Below, one piece after another: positions 1 to 8,605 of a stretch of 64,000 bases of DNA. Both the position numbers and the translations under genes were made by a program. Every line of letters begins with the position of its first letter. The first letter of the stretch is position 1. The stretch is taken from positions 5,554,501-5,618,500 of the forward strand of contig NZ_JAUSZA010000001.1 of NCBI RefSeq assembly GCF_030817215.1, read 5' to 3'. Under the pieces are notes generated by a model. That model had not been told where the DNA came from. It saw only the letters and a list, made by a program, of their open reading frames with translations, and did not search any database. The DNA is from Paenibacillus sp. V4I3. Its GTDB lineage: Bacteria > Bacillota > Bacilli > Paenibacillales > NBRC-103111.

Positions 1-85
1 TTTGAAATGGAATCAAACATAACATAAAGCATCCGATAGTAATTTTGATTTTCTTATTCAATTTCATTTACCTTCACATCTCTTT

Positions 86-691
86 CTATTTATTTGTTTT
101 GTAGCTTTTAATTTTCTCAATAAATTTCTCTCTATCCATAACCTGAAATTCGCGATCTTTCTTGTCGTTTAGATAAGAGTTCTTTGTTATATCCTCTAGT
201 TGTTTATCTTTCAATGAATACTTTGTTACCTCGTTTTCCAATACCTTATAAATGTTCGTTTCTTCTCCTAAAATCCAATAAGCATTTTCCACTGTTTTTG
301 CTTGCATTAAGAATAGAATTACTTCTTCGTTCTTTTTAAAAAGTTCATTCCCATTAAAATTAACTTGTTCACTTCCTTGCTGCATTATTTTCACTGTTTT
401 TGGCGATTTATTACTTTTATCAGTAATGATCTCTTCAACATTTGCTTCAAAAGTAGTCTTAGGAATAGGTCCATCTATTAGACCAACTTTATCCTTGATC
501 TTTACACGAACAATTAAGTCTGATTTAAGGACCGCTTGATCAAAAGGATAGACTTCTAATTCAGCTTTTACTTCCTGATTAGATAAGGGAGTGGGCTTTA
601 TCTTACTTGGTATTGATTGCTGACTAAAAAGTAAATACCCACCAACTGATAGTATAGCTAGACTTCCCAAAATTACAGTTTTAATTTTCAC
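86..691 (-). CDS. hypothetical exported or membrane-anchored protein
   Basis: A 201-residue protein that I do not recognise. Residues 5-23 form one hydrophobic segment after a short lysine-rich start, so it is a signal peptide or N-terminal anchor. There is no lipobox cysteine. The rest is hydrophilic and rich in Lys, Glu and Asn, with alternating beta-type stretches and no cysteine. It sits at the far end of the metal-resistance island in the same direction as its neighbours, but about 300 bases separate it from the methyltransferase gene, so it probably has its own promoter. The coding sequence is AT-rich like the rest of the island. An extracytoplasmic role is inferred; the function is unknown. 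Confidence 0.6.
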   Translation of the reverse strand: MKIKTVILGSLAILSVGGYLLFSQQSIPSKIKPTPLSNQEVKAELEVYPFDQAVLKSDLIVRVKIKDKVGLIDGPIPKTTFEANVEEIITDKSNKSPKTVKIMQQGSEQVNFNGNELFKKNEEVILFLMQAKTVENAYWILGEETNIYKVLENEVTKYSLKDKQLEDITKNSYLNDKKDREFQVMDREKFIEKIKSYKTNK

Positions 692-944
692 ATTGATCTC
701 TCCTTATTTTTGCCTTGTTTTGTTGTTTCCACGCTAAATAGTAAATCTCTTAGAGATCGAACAGAGATACTCCTTCTAATTAACAAATAATTAAAATCAT
801 GGTAAATAAGAAGAATTCTTATGTAGATCTATGACACATCATGTATTGATAAAGTTGCACTTATAGAAAAATAATTTGAAGTGTCTCCAACATCTAAAAT
901 GAACAACCTATCCCCATTAACCTTGATTTCAGTTAGACATAACT

Positions 945-986
945 AAAAGACGCCCTAACCTCCTAAACATCAGGTGAGCGTCTTTT
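945..986 (-). terminator. intrinsic terminator after the methyltransferase gene
   Basis: Nine-base arms AAAAGACGC and GCGTCTTTT, with an inner ACCT/AGGT pairing, lie just past the methyltransferase stop. A T-run follows in both orientations, so it could act bidirectionally. The rest of the gene-free stretch 692-993 holds only AT-rich sequence, presumably the promoter of the exported-protein gene. Confidence 0.75.
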
Positions 987-993
987 CATTTGA

Positions 994-1563
994 TCATTTC
1001 TGAACTACAAAAATGTACAGAAAATCGGTTGGTGATAGGCGTTTCGCAATCGTAAGACCCGCTTTATTAAGCTCCTCTTCCATCTCACTTGAGGAAACCC
1101 GAATATTCATTGGAGGTCCAATCGGGCTCTCTTTGGGTTCCCAATCAAAACACAATAGATAAGCCTCATCCTTCATGACTCGTTTAATCTCTGCTATACC
1201 TAAAGATAAGGGCTTTATAGCATGTAAAACAAGAGAGGCTATTACGCAATCCACTGAATGATCTGTAAGTGGAATGTTGGTTATTGATGCTTCAAGTAAT
1301 TCAATATTTGATATGTTTTGTTCTTCCATTTTGGTTTTTAAATCAGCTAGCAATTCAGGTTCAATATCAAGAGCGAATACGGTTTCCAGCGTCATCTGAG
1401 CGGCTGGAATAGCAAAGTACCCCGTTCCAGCGCCTAAATCTAAAATAACGTGATTATTCTTAATCGGTAGCAGCGATAACAACTTTTCTGGGGGCAGCAA
1501 TTTTCTTCTGTCAGGTGAATCTAATAACTCTTTTTTTGCTGGATCAAACCGAAGATCGTCCAT
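994..1563 (-). CDS. class I SAM-dependent methyltransferase
   Basis: A 189-residue methyltransferase of the Methyltransf_11/UbiE-like group. Motif I is visible at about residues 41-48 (LDLGAGTG), followed by the acidic residue of motif II near residue 70 (ALDIEP), as expected for S-adenosylmethionine binding in a Rossmann fold. The length is at the small end of the family. The substrate cannot be read from sequence. It is the last gene downstream of the Met/His-rich lipoprotein gene, 60 bases away on the same strand, and ends at a clear terminator. Co-transcription with the copper genes is likely, but a role in metal handling is only an inference. Confidence 0.8.
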   Translation of the reverse strand: MDDLRFDPAKKELLDSPDRRKLLPPEKLLSLLPIKNNHVILDLGAGTGYFAIPAAQMTLETVFALDIEPELLADLKTKMEEQNISNIELLEASITNIPLTDHSVDCVIASLVLHAIKPLSLGIAEIKRVMKDEAYLLCFDWEPKESPIGPPMNIRVSSSEMEEELNKAGLTIAKRLSPTDFLYIFVVQK

Positions 1564-1622
1564 TAGTCATCCCTCCAAAAATGTATGAATAGCCCAGTTG
1601 GGGAAACTGGGCTTCAATCACA

Positions 1623-2498
1623 TTACGGTACTTTTACTACAAACGGTACGGTAAATACTTTACCGTTCTGCTGGAATTGTCCCCAAATCTTATATACGCC
1701 GCTATGCGGAAACGTCGTCATAAATTTGGCATCCGGTCCTGACGCCTTCTCATCTGTCGGATGTACGTGCAGATAATTTTCTGCATCTTGGGTTAAGATC
1801 ACGACGTGTCCAACTGCTCCTAGGTAAGGCTGTAGATCTGTTACAGGCTGCTTCGATTGAGCATCTTTAATATTGAAGTTCAAGTTTAGCTCCATGCCCG
1901 ACATAAGGTGATCAATCGAAAGCGTGACTTCCTTACCGTCAACCACTTTAGTTAATGTAGCATCAGGTTCAATTGATTTTTGAGCAGGCAGTGCTCCTTG
2001 AACCGTAATCCATTGGCTCTTACTCATGGCTCCCATACCCGTTGGAGTGATATCGGCGATCACCTTGAAATCACCTGCAGTCGGGAATTGTGTGGTAACG
2101 GTAAACTCACCGTTTCCTTTGTAATCGGGGTGAATGTGATTAAAGAAAGATAAATCTTTGCTGACAATGATAAAGTGCATCTGTTTTTCATGTACGGTAT
2201 CAAATTTATCAATCGCTTTGCCGTCTTTATCCTGAATTTTAATCGTAATCGTTGAATCTTGGTTCGGCATTGTCTTATCACTAGAAAGCTTAAACTGCGC
2301 TTGGACATTTCCTGCTTGTGTGGAAGCTGCCTCTTTGGCCATGCCGCTATGGTCCATTCCCCCGGTACCGCCTTGCGCGACATTATTCGTTGATCCTGCC
2401 GTTCCGCTATGCGAAGAATGGTCCATCGAACTGCCTGATTTACCGCATGCCGTTAAGAGCGCAGCCGTAAGTAAAATTGAAATCGCTACTTTTTTCAT
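1623..2498 (-). CDS. Met/His-rich FixH/YtkA-like lipoprotein
   Basis: A 291-residue secreted lipoprotein. The signal peptide ends in a lipobox with Cys18 (LLTAC), so Lgt should lipidate it. A linker at residues 20-60 carries repeated MDHS/GM motifs typical of low-affinity copper binding. Two beta-sandwich segments follow, resembling YtkA/FixH-type domains, the first near residues 65-165 and the second near 180-291. Both carry HxHP motifs (HIHPDY and HVHPTD). A periplasm-side copper-binding or metal-tolerance role is inferred from the motifs and the copper neighbourhood. The start is set by an AGGAGG ribosome site. The gene has its own promoter (2598-2628) and an unusual double-palindrome leader. 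Confidence 0.8.
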   Translation of the reverse strand: MKKVAISILLTAALLTACGKSGSSMDHSSHSGTAGSTNNVAQGGTGGMDHSGMAKEAASTQAGNVQAQFKLSSDKTMPNQDSTITIKIQDKDGKAIDKFDTVHEKQMHFIIVSKDLSFFNHIHPDYKGNGEFTVTTQFPTAGDFKVIADITPTGMGAMSKSQWITVQGALPAQKSIEPDATLTKVVDGKEVTLSIDHLMSGMELNLNFNIKDAQSKQPVTDLQPYLGAVGHVVILTQDAENYLHVHPTDEKASGPDAKFMTTFPHSGVYKIWGQFQQNGKVFTVPFVVKVP

Positions 2499-2517
2499 GA
2501 TTTCCTCCTAATATAGG

Positions 2518-2580
2518 GATCTTTGAGCGTAGGTCAAAGTCTCTCTGCTTGGGGATCTTTGACCGGAGATCAAAGTCTCT
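2518..2580. repeat. tandem palindromic repeat in the lipoprotein leader
   Basis: Two near-identical units, starting at 2518 and 2554 (36-base period), each contain the inverted arms CTTTGA and TCAAAG with a 7-base loop and share GATCTTTGA and TCAAAGTCTCTC. They lie between the predicted -10 box (2598-2603) and the start of the lipoprotein gene, so the transcript would carry two successive hairpins. They may be an operator, an mRNA-stability element or an attenuator; the sequence alone does not decide. Confidence 0.6.
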
Positions 2581-2597
2581 CCTCTTTTTATCACCTT

Positions 2598-2628
2598 ATT
2601 ATAAAAGGTACTTGTGTAGATCTTGTGA
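2598..2628 (-). promoter_or_regulatory. predicted response-regulator-dependent promoter of the lipoprotein gene
   Basis: On the minus strand TCACAA (2628-2623) and a second CACAAG, 11 bases on, precede a perfect TATAAT (2603-2598). The first base of TCACAA is exactly 25 bases upstream of the -10 box, and no good -35 box is present. The same spacing and half-site occur upstream of the Lgt and cupredoxin genes. Direct repeats with an 11-base period next to a -10 box are typical of OmpR-family activators; which of the two regulators here binds is unknown. Confidence 0.55.
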
Positions 2629-2637
2629 GGATCGGCA

Positions 2638-3711
2638 CTAAATCTTAGGGAATTGTATCTCTACAGATGTTCCTTCACCAACCCGACTTTGCATTCGAAT
2701 GGTTCCTCCATGCGCTTCCACTAATTTTTTTACAATAGTTAAACCAATCCCACTTCCTCCTGATTTACGGTCGCGGGATTTTTCTACGCGGTAAAAACGC
2801 TCAAATACCAAACGTAGATCCTCTTCATTCATACCAATCCCAGTATCCGATACAATAATAACCACCGCGTGTTCTTCTTCCTTCACTTCAACAGATACTT
2901 TTCCCCCTTGGGGCGTAAACTTTAGCGCATTCGTTAAAAGGTTCAACACAATTTGACCCAAACGCTGCCTATCCAAGGTAGCTTCAACGTTTGTTAAACC
3001 TTCAAAAAAAAGGTTAACTCCCTTTTGATCAAAAGAAGCCCGGTTCGCTTCGATATTACGACGAACAATTGCTGAAACATTTTCTTTATGCAGCTTCAGC
3101 TTGAAATGCGGGGACTCCATTTCTGTTAGTTGCTCTAAATCACCAACAAGGAACCGCAAACGTTCAATCTCCTCATAACAAGACTCTAGGCGCTGGTGAG
3201 TTGGTACCCAAATGCCATCAATCATCGCTTCCATATGGCTTTTAAGTGTTGCAATCGGCGTTCTTAATTCATGAGCCACATCAGCAGTCATCGTTTTACG
3301 TAACTGCTCCTGGTGCATGAGCTGTTCGGCAAGGTGATTAAGAGAGCCCCCTAGATCAGCGATCTCGTCATTGCCTTTGACTGTCGTTCTTGCTCCAAGC
3401 TCTCCATTTGCCATTCTCTCTGCAACATTTTTCATGTGTATCAGCGGGGCGGTTATTCGCTTAGCGACAAAAAGACTTAACAGAACCGCGAGCATAATAC
3501 CAATAATGGCAGACACAAGAACAGACTGTACTAAAGCCTGCTCAAAATGGGTGTCAAACGTTGGGGAATTCATATTAGTATCCATAGCTTGATCTTGATA
3601 CAACGAGAAGTGGTAATGTGTTGCCAAAACAAACGCTATGGTTGAAATAAGCAAAACAATGGTGGCTATCCCAATAAATGCGATGGCGATTCGTGCGTAT
3701 AATCCTTTCAT
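2638..3711 (-). CDS. sensor histidine kinase with HAMP domain (copper island, pair 1)
   Basis: A 357-residue membrane kinase. Transmembrane helices lie at about 8-30 and 63-83, with a very short outside loop of about 32 residues. HAMP follows at about 84-135, HisKA with phospho-acceptor His147 in AHELRTP, and a GHKL ATPase domain with DTGIG and GSGIGL boxes. The short loop suggests sensing in or near the membrane rather than by a large extracellular domain. Its start overlaps the stop of the response regulator gene by 4 bases, so the two are translationally coupled. The position after copA suggests a metal or envelope-stress signal; this is inferred. Confidence 0.9.
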   Translation of the reverse strand: MKGLYARIAIAFIGIATIVLLISTIAFVLATHYHFSLYQDQAMDTNMNSPTFDTHFEQALVQSVLVSAIIGIMLAVLLSLFVAKRITAPLIHMKNVAERMANGELGARTTVKGNDEIADLGGSLNHLAEQLMHQEQLRKTMTADVAHELRTPIATLKSHMEAMIDGIWVPTHQRLESCYEEIERLRFLVGDLEQLTEMESPHFKLKLHKENVSAIVRRNIEANRASFDQKGVNLFFEGLTNVEATLDRQRLGQIVLNLLTNALKFTPQGGKVSVEVKEEEHAVVIIVSDTGIGMNEEDLRLVFERFYRVEKSRDRKSGGSGIGLTIVKKLVEAHGGTIRMQSRVGEGTSVEIQFPKI

Positions 3712-4403
3712 GATGATTCGCCTCCAGTAAACCTATAACCTACTGAAAAGACGGTAACGATGTATTGAGGCTTTTTGGGATCAGCTTCTATCTTTTGACG
3801 GAGGTTTTTGACATGCTGATCTATCGAGCGAGTATCGCCTTCAAAATCAAAACCGAGCACTTTTTCAATTAATTCCTCCCGTGTAAAGGTTCGGTTTGGA
3901 TGATGTGCCAAAATCAGTAGCAATTTATATTCATTTGGAGTCAGACTTATCAGATTCCCTATTTTATAAACTTCATGTTTCATCGGCCGAATGACAAGGT
4001 CGTCATTTTGAAACGAGATGATTTCAGCAAGAAGCGTATCATCTTGCGTGCGACGCAAAATAGCTTTTACTCTTGCTGTTAATTCACGTGGGCTAAATGG
4101 CTTCACGACATAATCATCGGCACCAAGTGTTAATCCTTGGACGCGGTCATCTTCAGAAACTTTCGCTGTTAGCATGATGACGGGAACAGGTGAAAACTGC
4201 CTTATCGCTCTGCATACATCTTCCCCAGACATGTCCGGAAGCATCAGATCCAAAATAAGAAGATCAACATTTCCGCCGCGAACGAGATCAAGTGCTTTGT
4301 TCCCTATACCGGATTGAATAGTAGCATATCCTTCATTTTGCAAATAGGATGCAACAACTTCACGGATCTTTTCTTCATCATCAACGATTAAAATTGTCTT
4401 CAT
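3708..4403 (-). CDS. OmpR/PhoB-family response regulator (pair 1)
   Basis: A 231-residue regulator. The receiver domain (residues 1-120) has the acidic pair DDE at 8-10, phospho-acceptor Asp52 in LILDLMLPD, and the switch lysine in VVKPF. The winged-helix DNA-binding domain follows (about 130-228, ending in the usual YRF hairpin). It is the partner of the overlapping downstream kinase. It lies 24 bases downstream of the sulfite-reductase-like gene and so probably shares the copA transcript. Candidate targets are the three TCACAA-type promoters in this island. Confidence 0.92.
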   Translation of the reverse strand: MKTILIVDDEEKIREVVASYLQNEGYATIQSGIGNKALDLVRGGNVDLLILDLMLPDMSGEDVCRAIRQFSPVPVIMLTAKVSEDDRVQGLTLGADDYVVKPFSPRELTARVKAILRRTQDDTLLAEIISFQNDDLVIRPMKHEVYKIGNLISLTPNEYKLLLILAHHPNRTFTREELIEKVLGFDFEGDTRSIDQHVKNLRQKIEADPKKPQYIVTVFSVGYRFTGGESS

Positions 4404-4427
4404 AAATCAAACAGACCCCCGTTACAC

Positions 4428-5048
4428 TCACTCTGCAATTGCCTCACGCAATGCCTCGATTGTTACCCGATTGATAAATTTCGAAAACTTTTCCTTCATT
4501 TTTCCATGTTGTTGAAAATGATGGATAAGCTTTTGAACCATCGGAATCAACCTGTCTGCTTTAACATCGGATATTAGCAAGACCGCAAAAGATGGTTTTA
4601 ACGATTTGGGCTCACCACCGACATAAATATCAAACGTATCTCTCATTTTGACCACACCAATATCTTTCAAAAGCGGCTCGCTCGTTCCGAGCGCACAACC
4701 CGCATAGCCGATTTTTAAAGGTGTTGGCGTTTCGATCCCTGAAATCGCTTTGTTTAACGCTTCAGCCATTTCAAGCCCTGCATCTTCTGCTCCGCGGCAA
4801 AAGTTACACGTAATGAGGCTCTTGGTCACGAAGCCCGTAGGATATATTTCTAATCCGATGCCAGACAACTTTTCCTTCACTTCATCCATTTTCTCTTCTT
4901 GCATTTCAACATACAGTTGTTTAAATGTCGTTAATTCTATTTTAGCATCCTCACCGACGATCGATCCAAGAACAGCCAATTGTTCTGGCTTAAATAAGGT
5001 GCCCCCAGTTTGAAACCCTGGGGTAACTGCAAACTTCATCATCTGCAT
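4428..5048 (-). CDS. nitrite/sulfite reductase-like protein with a reduced cysteine set
   Basis: A 206-residue protein resembling one half of the siroheme nitrite/sulfite reductase family: a ferredoxin-like half domain (about 10-75) followed by the region that normally binds the 4Fe-4S/siroheme centre (about 80-190). Family members carry Cys-x5-Cys and Cys-x3-Cys. Here only TCNFC and a single Cys in GYAGCALG are visible, so the fourth ligand seems missing and catalysis is doubtful. An upstream in-frame ATG at 5063 overlaps the GGGAGGGG ribosome site, so I set the start at 5048. It lies 24 bases after copA on the same strand. A role in sulfur or metal redox handling is speculative. Confidence 0.7.
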   Translation of the reverse strand: MQMMKFAVTPGFQTGGTLFKPEQLAVLGSIVGEDAKIELTTFKQLYVEMQEEKMDEVKEKLSGIGLEIYPTGFVTKSLITCNFCRGAEDAGLEMAEALNKAISGIETPTPLKIGYAGCALGTSEPLLKDIGVVKMRDTFDIYVGGEPKSLKPSFAVLLISDVKADRLIPMVQKLIHHFQQHGKMKEKFSKFINRVTIEALREAIAE

Positions 5049-5072
5049 GTCTTCCCCTCCCATATATGCCGA

Positions 5073-7502
5073 TTATAACTTCACTCGTTGCAAGCGTAAG
5101 GCGTTTAACACAACGGATACCGAGCTTAGTGCCATAGCAGCACCAGCTACCCAGGGTGCCAAAAGTCCAAGTGCCGCAATCGGAATCCCGAGTGTATTGT
5201 AACCGAGTGCCCAAAACAGGTTCTGTTTAATGTTGGTCATCGTTTTACGGCTCATATAAATGGCATCTGAAATGCTTGTAAGTTCTCCGCGCATCAGTGT
5301 CACGTCCGCTGCTTCCATCGCAATGTCCGTGCCGGTGCCAATAGCTATGCCGACGTCTGCAGTCGCAAGAGCAGGAGCATCGTTGATGCCATCGCCCACC
5401 ATCGCCACTATCTTTCCTTGTGCTTGAAGTTTTTTCACTTCTTCGGCTTTGCCTTCCGGAAGAACTTCCGCGAGAACATGATCGATGCCAACTTGCTGCG
5501 CTATGGCATGTGCTGTTCGTTTGTTGTCACCTGTCATCATGATGACCTCGATGCCCATTTGTTTTAAACGAGAGACCGCTTCTTTCGATGTGTCTTTGAT
5601 CGTATCCGCTACGGCTACCATACCTGCGTACTTGTTATCCACCGCTACGAGCATAGCGGTTTTACCTTCGGATTCGAGCTTTTCCATAGCCGTATCTGCT
5701 TTTCCAAAGTCGATTGTTTCACGCTGCATGAGCTTACGGGTTCCAACCAGCACTTCCTTGCCTTCTACGATGGCTCGAATTCCGTAGCCGGGAATGGCTT
5801 CAAACTGCTCAGTAGCGGTCAGTAGGATACCTTTAGCAATAATCCCAGCAACAATTGCCTCAGCAAGTGGATGCTCTGATTGTTTTTCGGCAGAGCCGAT
5901 TAGTCTAAGAATTGTATCTTCGTCATCCATATTTTCAATTTGAACGTCTGTAAGTTCCGGTTTTCCTTTCGTTACCGTACCCGTTTTATCAAGCACGATG
6001 GTTTGCACTTTTTGCATGGATTCTAAATGTTCCCCACCCTTAAACAGGATGCCATATTCCGCCGCGCGACCAGATCCAGCCATAATGGAGGTTGGTGTTG
6101 CAAGTCCTAAAGCACAAGGGCAAGCAATGACAAGGACAGCAATAGCCTTTTCAAGCGCAGTTGCAAACTCACCAGGAGCAACCCAAATATACCAAACCAG
6201 AAATGTTACAACAGCAATTCCTACAACAATCGGGACAAAGATACCCGAGATCACATCAGCAATACGCTGAATAGGCGCTTTAGAGCCTTGGGCTTCTTCT
6301 ACAACTTTGATAATTTGAGCGAGAGCTGTCTCCTTCCCAACACGAGTTGCTTTAATTTTTAGGCTGCCGTTTTTATTAACAGTAGCGCCAATAACGGCGT
6401 CACCAGTTTTTTTCTCAACAGGGATACTTTCCCCAGTTAGCATGGATTCATCAACAGCGGACAAACCTTCTACAACTTCACCGTCGACTGGGATTTTCTC
6501 ACCTGGTTTTACAAGAACAATGTCCCCAATGACAACTTCTTCAACTGGTATATCCATTTCTTCACCATTTCGAATGACTAACGCTGTTTTCGCTTGAAGC
6601 CCCATCAATTTCTTGATGGCTTCAGAAGTTCGTCCTTTCGCCAACACCTCAAACAGTTTCCCTAAAATAATCAAAGTAATAAGAATCGCACTTGTTTCGT
6701 AATACATATCCGGTGCATGGTGATGAGCATCAACTGAAATTGCCCACTGAAGCGTTAGATATAAACTATAGAAGTACGCGGCTGATGTTCCGAGAGAAAC
6801 AAGCACATCCATATTGGCGCTTTTATTACGAAGGGCTTTGTATGCCCCTACGTAAAACTGCCAACCGATAATAAACTGTACCGGTGTGGCAAGTATAAGC
6901 TGCACCCAAGGATTCATCAAAAACTCTGGCAAGTAAATCCACGATGTAAATGTAAAGTGGCTCACCATTGCCCATAGAAGTGGTAACGAAAGGATTGCCG
7001 ATACCGCTAACTGAATTTTCTTGTGGTGTATCTCTTTTTGCTTATAATCACTTTTTGATGATTCTTCCTCTTTACGCATGGCTTTGTATCCCAGTTGATC
7101 AACTTTATTAACCATATCGCTTACAGAAACTTCGGCAGCGCTAAACTCAACATGAGCAGTTTCTAAAGCAAGGTTAACAGTTGCTTTGCTAACACCAGGC
7201 ATTTTATTTAAGCCTTTTTCAATACGTGTGGCGCACGCTGCGCATGTCATACCTACGATATTAAAATCTACTGCATCCTTCACGGTGCTGTAACCCAGAT
7301 CCAGTATTTTTTCTTCCATGGCAGATACGCTGATTTGACTCGGATTATACGTCACTGAAGCCTTCTCAAGTGCAAAATTCACGTTGGCATCTGCAACACC
7401 TTCTAATTTCTTCAAGCCTTTTTCGATACGGTTTGCGCATGCTGCACAAGTCATGCCCGTAATTTGCAAACTCGCTTGTTGTTGCTCTAATGGTTTCGCC
7501 AT
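5073..7502 (-). CDS. copA: Cu(+)-exporting P1B-type ATPase CopA
   Basis: An 809-residue ATPase that pumps Cu(I) out of the cytoplasm. Two heavy-metal-associated domains carry GMTCAAC motifs with Cys19/Cys22 and Cys87/Cys90. Eight transmembrane helices are expected; the ion site has the CPC motif (VIACPCALG). The TGES actuator loop, the phosphorylated Asp in DKTGTVTKG and the hinge GDGINDAPA are all present. The last helices carry the YN and MxxSS motifs of the Cu(I) subgroup (GYNTLGIP, AMALSSVSV). Length and domain order match Bacillus CopA. A CsoR operator lies 22 bases upstream and CopZ precedes it, forming the classic csoR-copZ-copA set. Confidence 0.97.
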   Translation of the reverse strand: MAKPLEQQQASLQITGMTCAACANRIEKGLKKLEGVADANVNFALEKASVTYNPSQISVSAMEEKILDLGYSTVKDAVDFNIVGMTCAACATRIEKGLNKMPGVSKATVNLALETAHVEFSAAEVSVSDMVNKVDQLGYKAMRKEEESSKSDYKQKEIHHKKIQLAVSAILSLPLLWAMVSHFTFTSWIYLPEFLMNPWVQLILATPVQFIIGWQFYVGAYKALRNKSANMDVLVSLGTSAAYFYSLYLTLQWAISVDAHHHAPDMYYETSAILITLIILGKLFEVLAKGRTSEAIKKLMGLQAKTALVIRNGEEMDIPVEEVVIGDIVLVKPGEKIPVDGEVVEGLSAVDESMLTGESIPVEKKTGDAVIGATVNKNGSLKIKATRVGKETALAQIIKVVEEAQGSKAPIQRIADVISGIFVPIVVGIAVVTFLVWYIWVAPGEFATALEKAIAVLVIACPCALGLATPTSIMAGSGRAAEYGILFKGGEHLESMQKVQTIVLDKTGTVTKGKPELTDVQIENMDDEDTILRLIGSAEKQSEHPLAEAIVAGIIAKGILLTATEQFEAIPGYGIRAIVEGKEVLVGTRKLMQRETIDFGKADTAMEKLESEGKTAMLVAVDNKYAGMVAVADTIKDTSKEAVSRLKQMGIEVIMMTGDNKRTAHAIAQQVGIDHVLAEVLPEGKAEEVKKLQAQGKIVAMVGDGINDAPALATADVGIAIGTGTDIAMEAADVTLMRGELTSISDAIYMSRKTMTNIKQNLFWALGYNTLGIPIAALGLLAPWVAGAAMALSSVSVVLNALRLQRVKL

Positions 7503-7523
7503 TTCTTACCCTCCAGCCCCTCC

Positions 7524-7540
7524 ATACCCCTACGGGGTAT
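7524..7540. promoter_or_regulatory. CsoR operator in front of copA
   Basis: ATACCCCTACGGGGTAT is a near-perfect G/C-rich inverted repeat of the known CsoR operator type (TACCC-N-GGGTA). It lies between the copZ stop and copA, overlapping the expected copA promoter and leader. A looser half-site (ATACCCCCATAT) at about 8182-8193 lies upstream of csoR itself and may be the autoregulatory site. Confidence 0.85.
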
Positions 7541-7571
7541 ATTTTATTGAAAAAAAATAGGTGTTACATTG

Positions 7572-7590
7572 GAGCCGCATGAAGCGGCTC
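7572..7590. terminator. possible attenuating hairpin after copZ
   Basis: The arms GAGCCGC and GCGGCTC with a 5-base loop lie 9 bases past the copZ stop. On the minus strand the T-run is about 12 bases farther on, so this is a weak terminator or a processing hairpin between copZ and copA. It could let copZ be made in excess. Confidence 0.45.
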
Positions 7591-7598
7591 ATTTATCT

Positions 7599-7802
7599 TT
7601 ATTTCGCAACGTCATAGCCTTGATCTTCGATTGCTAATTTAATAGCGTCCAATGAAACTTTAGACTCATCGAAATCTACAGTAACGGATCCACCACTCAA
7701 ATCAACTTTGCCGGAAGCACCAAGTTTCTTAACTGCGCCTTCAACGGAATTCACGCAATGACCGCAGGACATACCTTCAACTTTAAGTGTAACTGTTTGC
7801 AT
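7599..7802 (-). CDS. copZ: copper chaperone CopZ
   Basis: A 67-residue single HMA-domain protein. The copper site is GMSCGHC with Cys13 and Cys16, followed by the usual beta-alpha-beta fold pattern and the conserved GYDV-type C-terminus. It carries Cu(I) in the cytoplasm to CopA and to CsoR. The length is typical of the Bacillus protein. It starts 16 bases after csoR and is probably co-transcribed with it under copper control. Confidence 0.95.
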   Translation of the reverse strand: MQTVTLKVEGMSCGHCVNSVEGAVKKLGASGKVDLSGGSVTVDFDESKVSLDAIKLAIEDQGYDVAK

Positions 7803-7818
7803 ATCTAATCTCTCCTTA

Positions 7819-8151
7819 TTATTTCATTAATTTATTCATGGTAACCATGAGTTCTTTAATAACCTCATTATCGCCTTCTTGAATGCGTTCGATTACACAG
7901 CTGTTTAGATGATGCTCTAGAAGCAGTTTCCCAACACCGTTTAAAGCTGATTGAACCGCGGCGATTTGATTTAACACATCGTCACAATACGTATCCTTCT
8001 CAATAAGACCTTTCACACCGCGAATTTGTCCTTCGATGCGATTGAGCCTTGAAATCAAATTATTTTTTGTTTTATCAGAATGATGACTTTTTCGATCACT
8101 GCCAGAATGACAACTGTCCTCATTTAATTCTTGTTTATCATGTTGTTCCAT
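7819..8151 (-). CDS. csoR: copper-sensing transcriptional repressor CsoR
   Basis: A 110-residue all-helical repressor of the DUF156 family. The Cu(I) ligands are present with the exact CsoR spacing: Cys56, His81 and Cys85 (YCDDVL ... HHLNSC), equal to the C-H-C triad that separates CsoR from RcnR and FrmR. The first 30 residues are a His/Ser-rich extension longer than in Bacillus subtilis and might bind metal too. It represses the copZ/copA operators (17-base site at 7524-7540) and releases DNA on binding Cu(I). It is the first gene of the set. Confidence 0.95.
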   Translation of the reverse strand: MEQHDKQELNEDSCHSGSDRKSHHSDKTKNNLISRLNRIEGQIRGVKGLIEKDTYCDDVLNQIAAVQSALNGVGKLLLEHHLNSCVIERIQEGDNEVIKELMVTMNKLMK

Positions 8152-8290
8152 ATCATTTCCTCCTCACATTTTGAATATACCATACCCCCATATCCTATAT
8201 CAAGACCATTTTTTAATTTTTTCCATAAAAATTGATTAGCCCACCTTTAGAAATTATTCCCACGCTGATATTGAAACAACCAAGCAGGCT

Positions 8291-8605
8291 TTACCAACCA
8301 AACTTCACAAGTGTATACATTATAAAACCCAATGAAATCGCGGCAGAGAGAATAGTCATAATAATCACCCAAGTTACCTTATACTTGTGTTTAATTAAAC
8401 GATACATCGATACAAACATCGTTATAATGGTTGCAATGATCATGATACGTCTAATCCATAATGCTGCTGACATTGTCGCCATCATATTCGTCGAGCCGCC
8501 TAAGAGAAGTAAAATCCCAATATGAAGCCAGTGATGGGATGAAGCCAGAAAAGAAAAAATAAACGATAATAAACTTGTAGCTGTTTGACTTTTTTTATAT
8601 TTCAT
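8291..8605 (-). CDS. small integral membrane protein
   Basis: A 104-residue, strongly hydrophobic protein with about three to four membrane helices (roughly 8-24, 26-48, 50-66, 78-100) and few charged residues. It has no cysteine and only a single HH pair near residue 24. I cannot name a family. Its start overlaps the end of the MarR-family gene by 11 bases, so it is translationally coupled to it and is probably the regulated target or an effector of that regulator. Its place beside csoR hints at metal or stress tolerance, but this is inference. Confidence 0.65.
   Translation of the reverse strand: MKYKKSQTATSLLSFIFSFLASSHHWLHIGILLLLGGSTNMMATMSAALWIRRIMIIATIITMFVSMYRLIKHKYKVTWVIIMTILSAAISLGFIMYTLVKFGW

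Noticed and set aside
2060..2383. 107-codon minus-strand frame within the lipoprotein gene
   Set aside because: It is an out-of-frame reading of the lipoprotein coding sequence.
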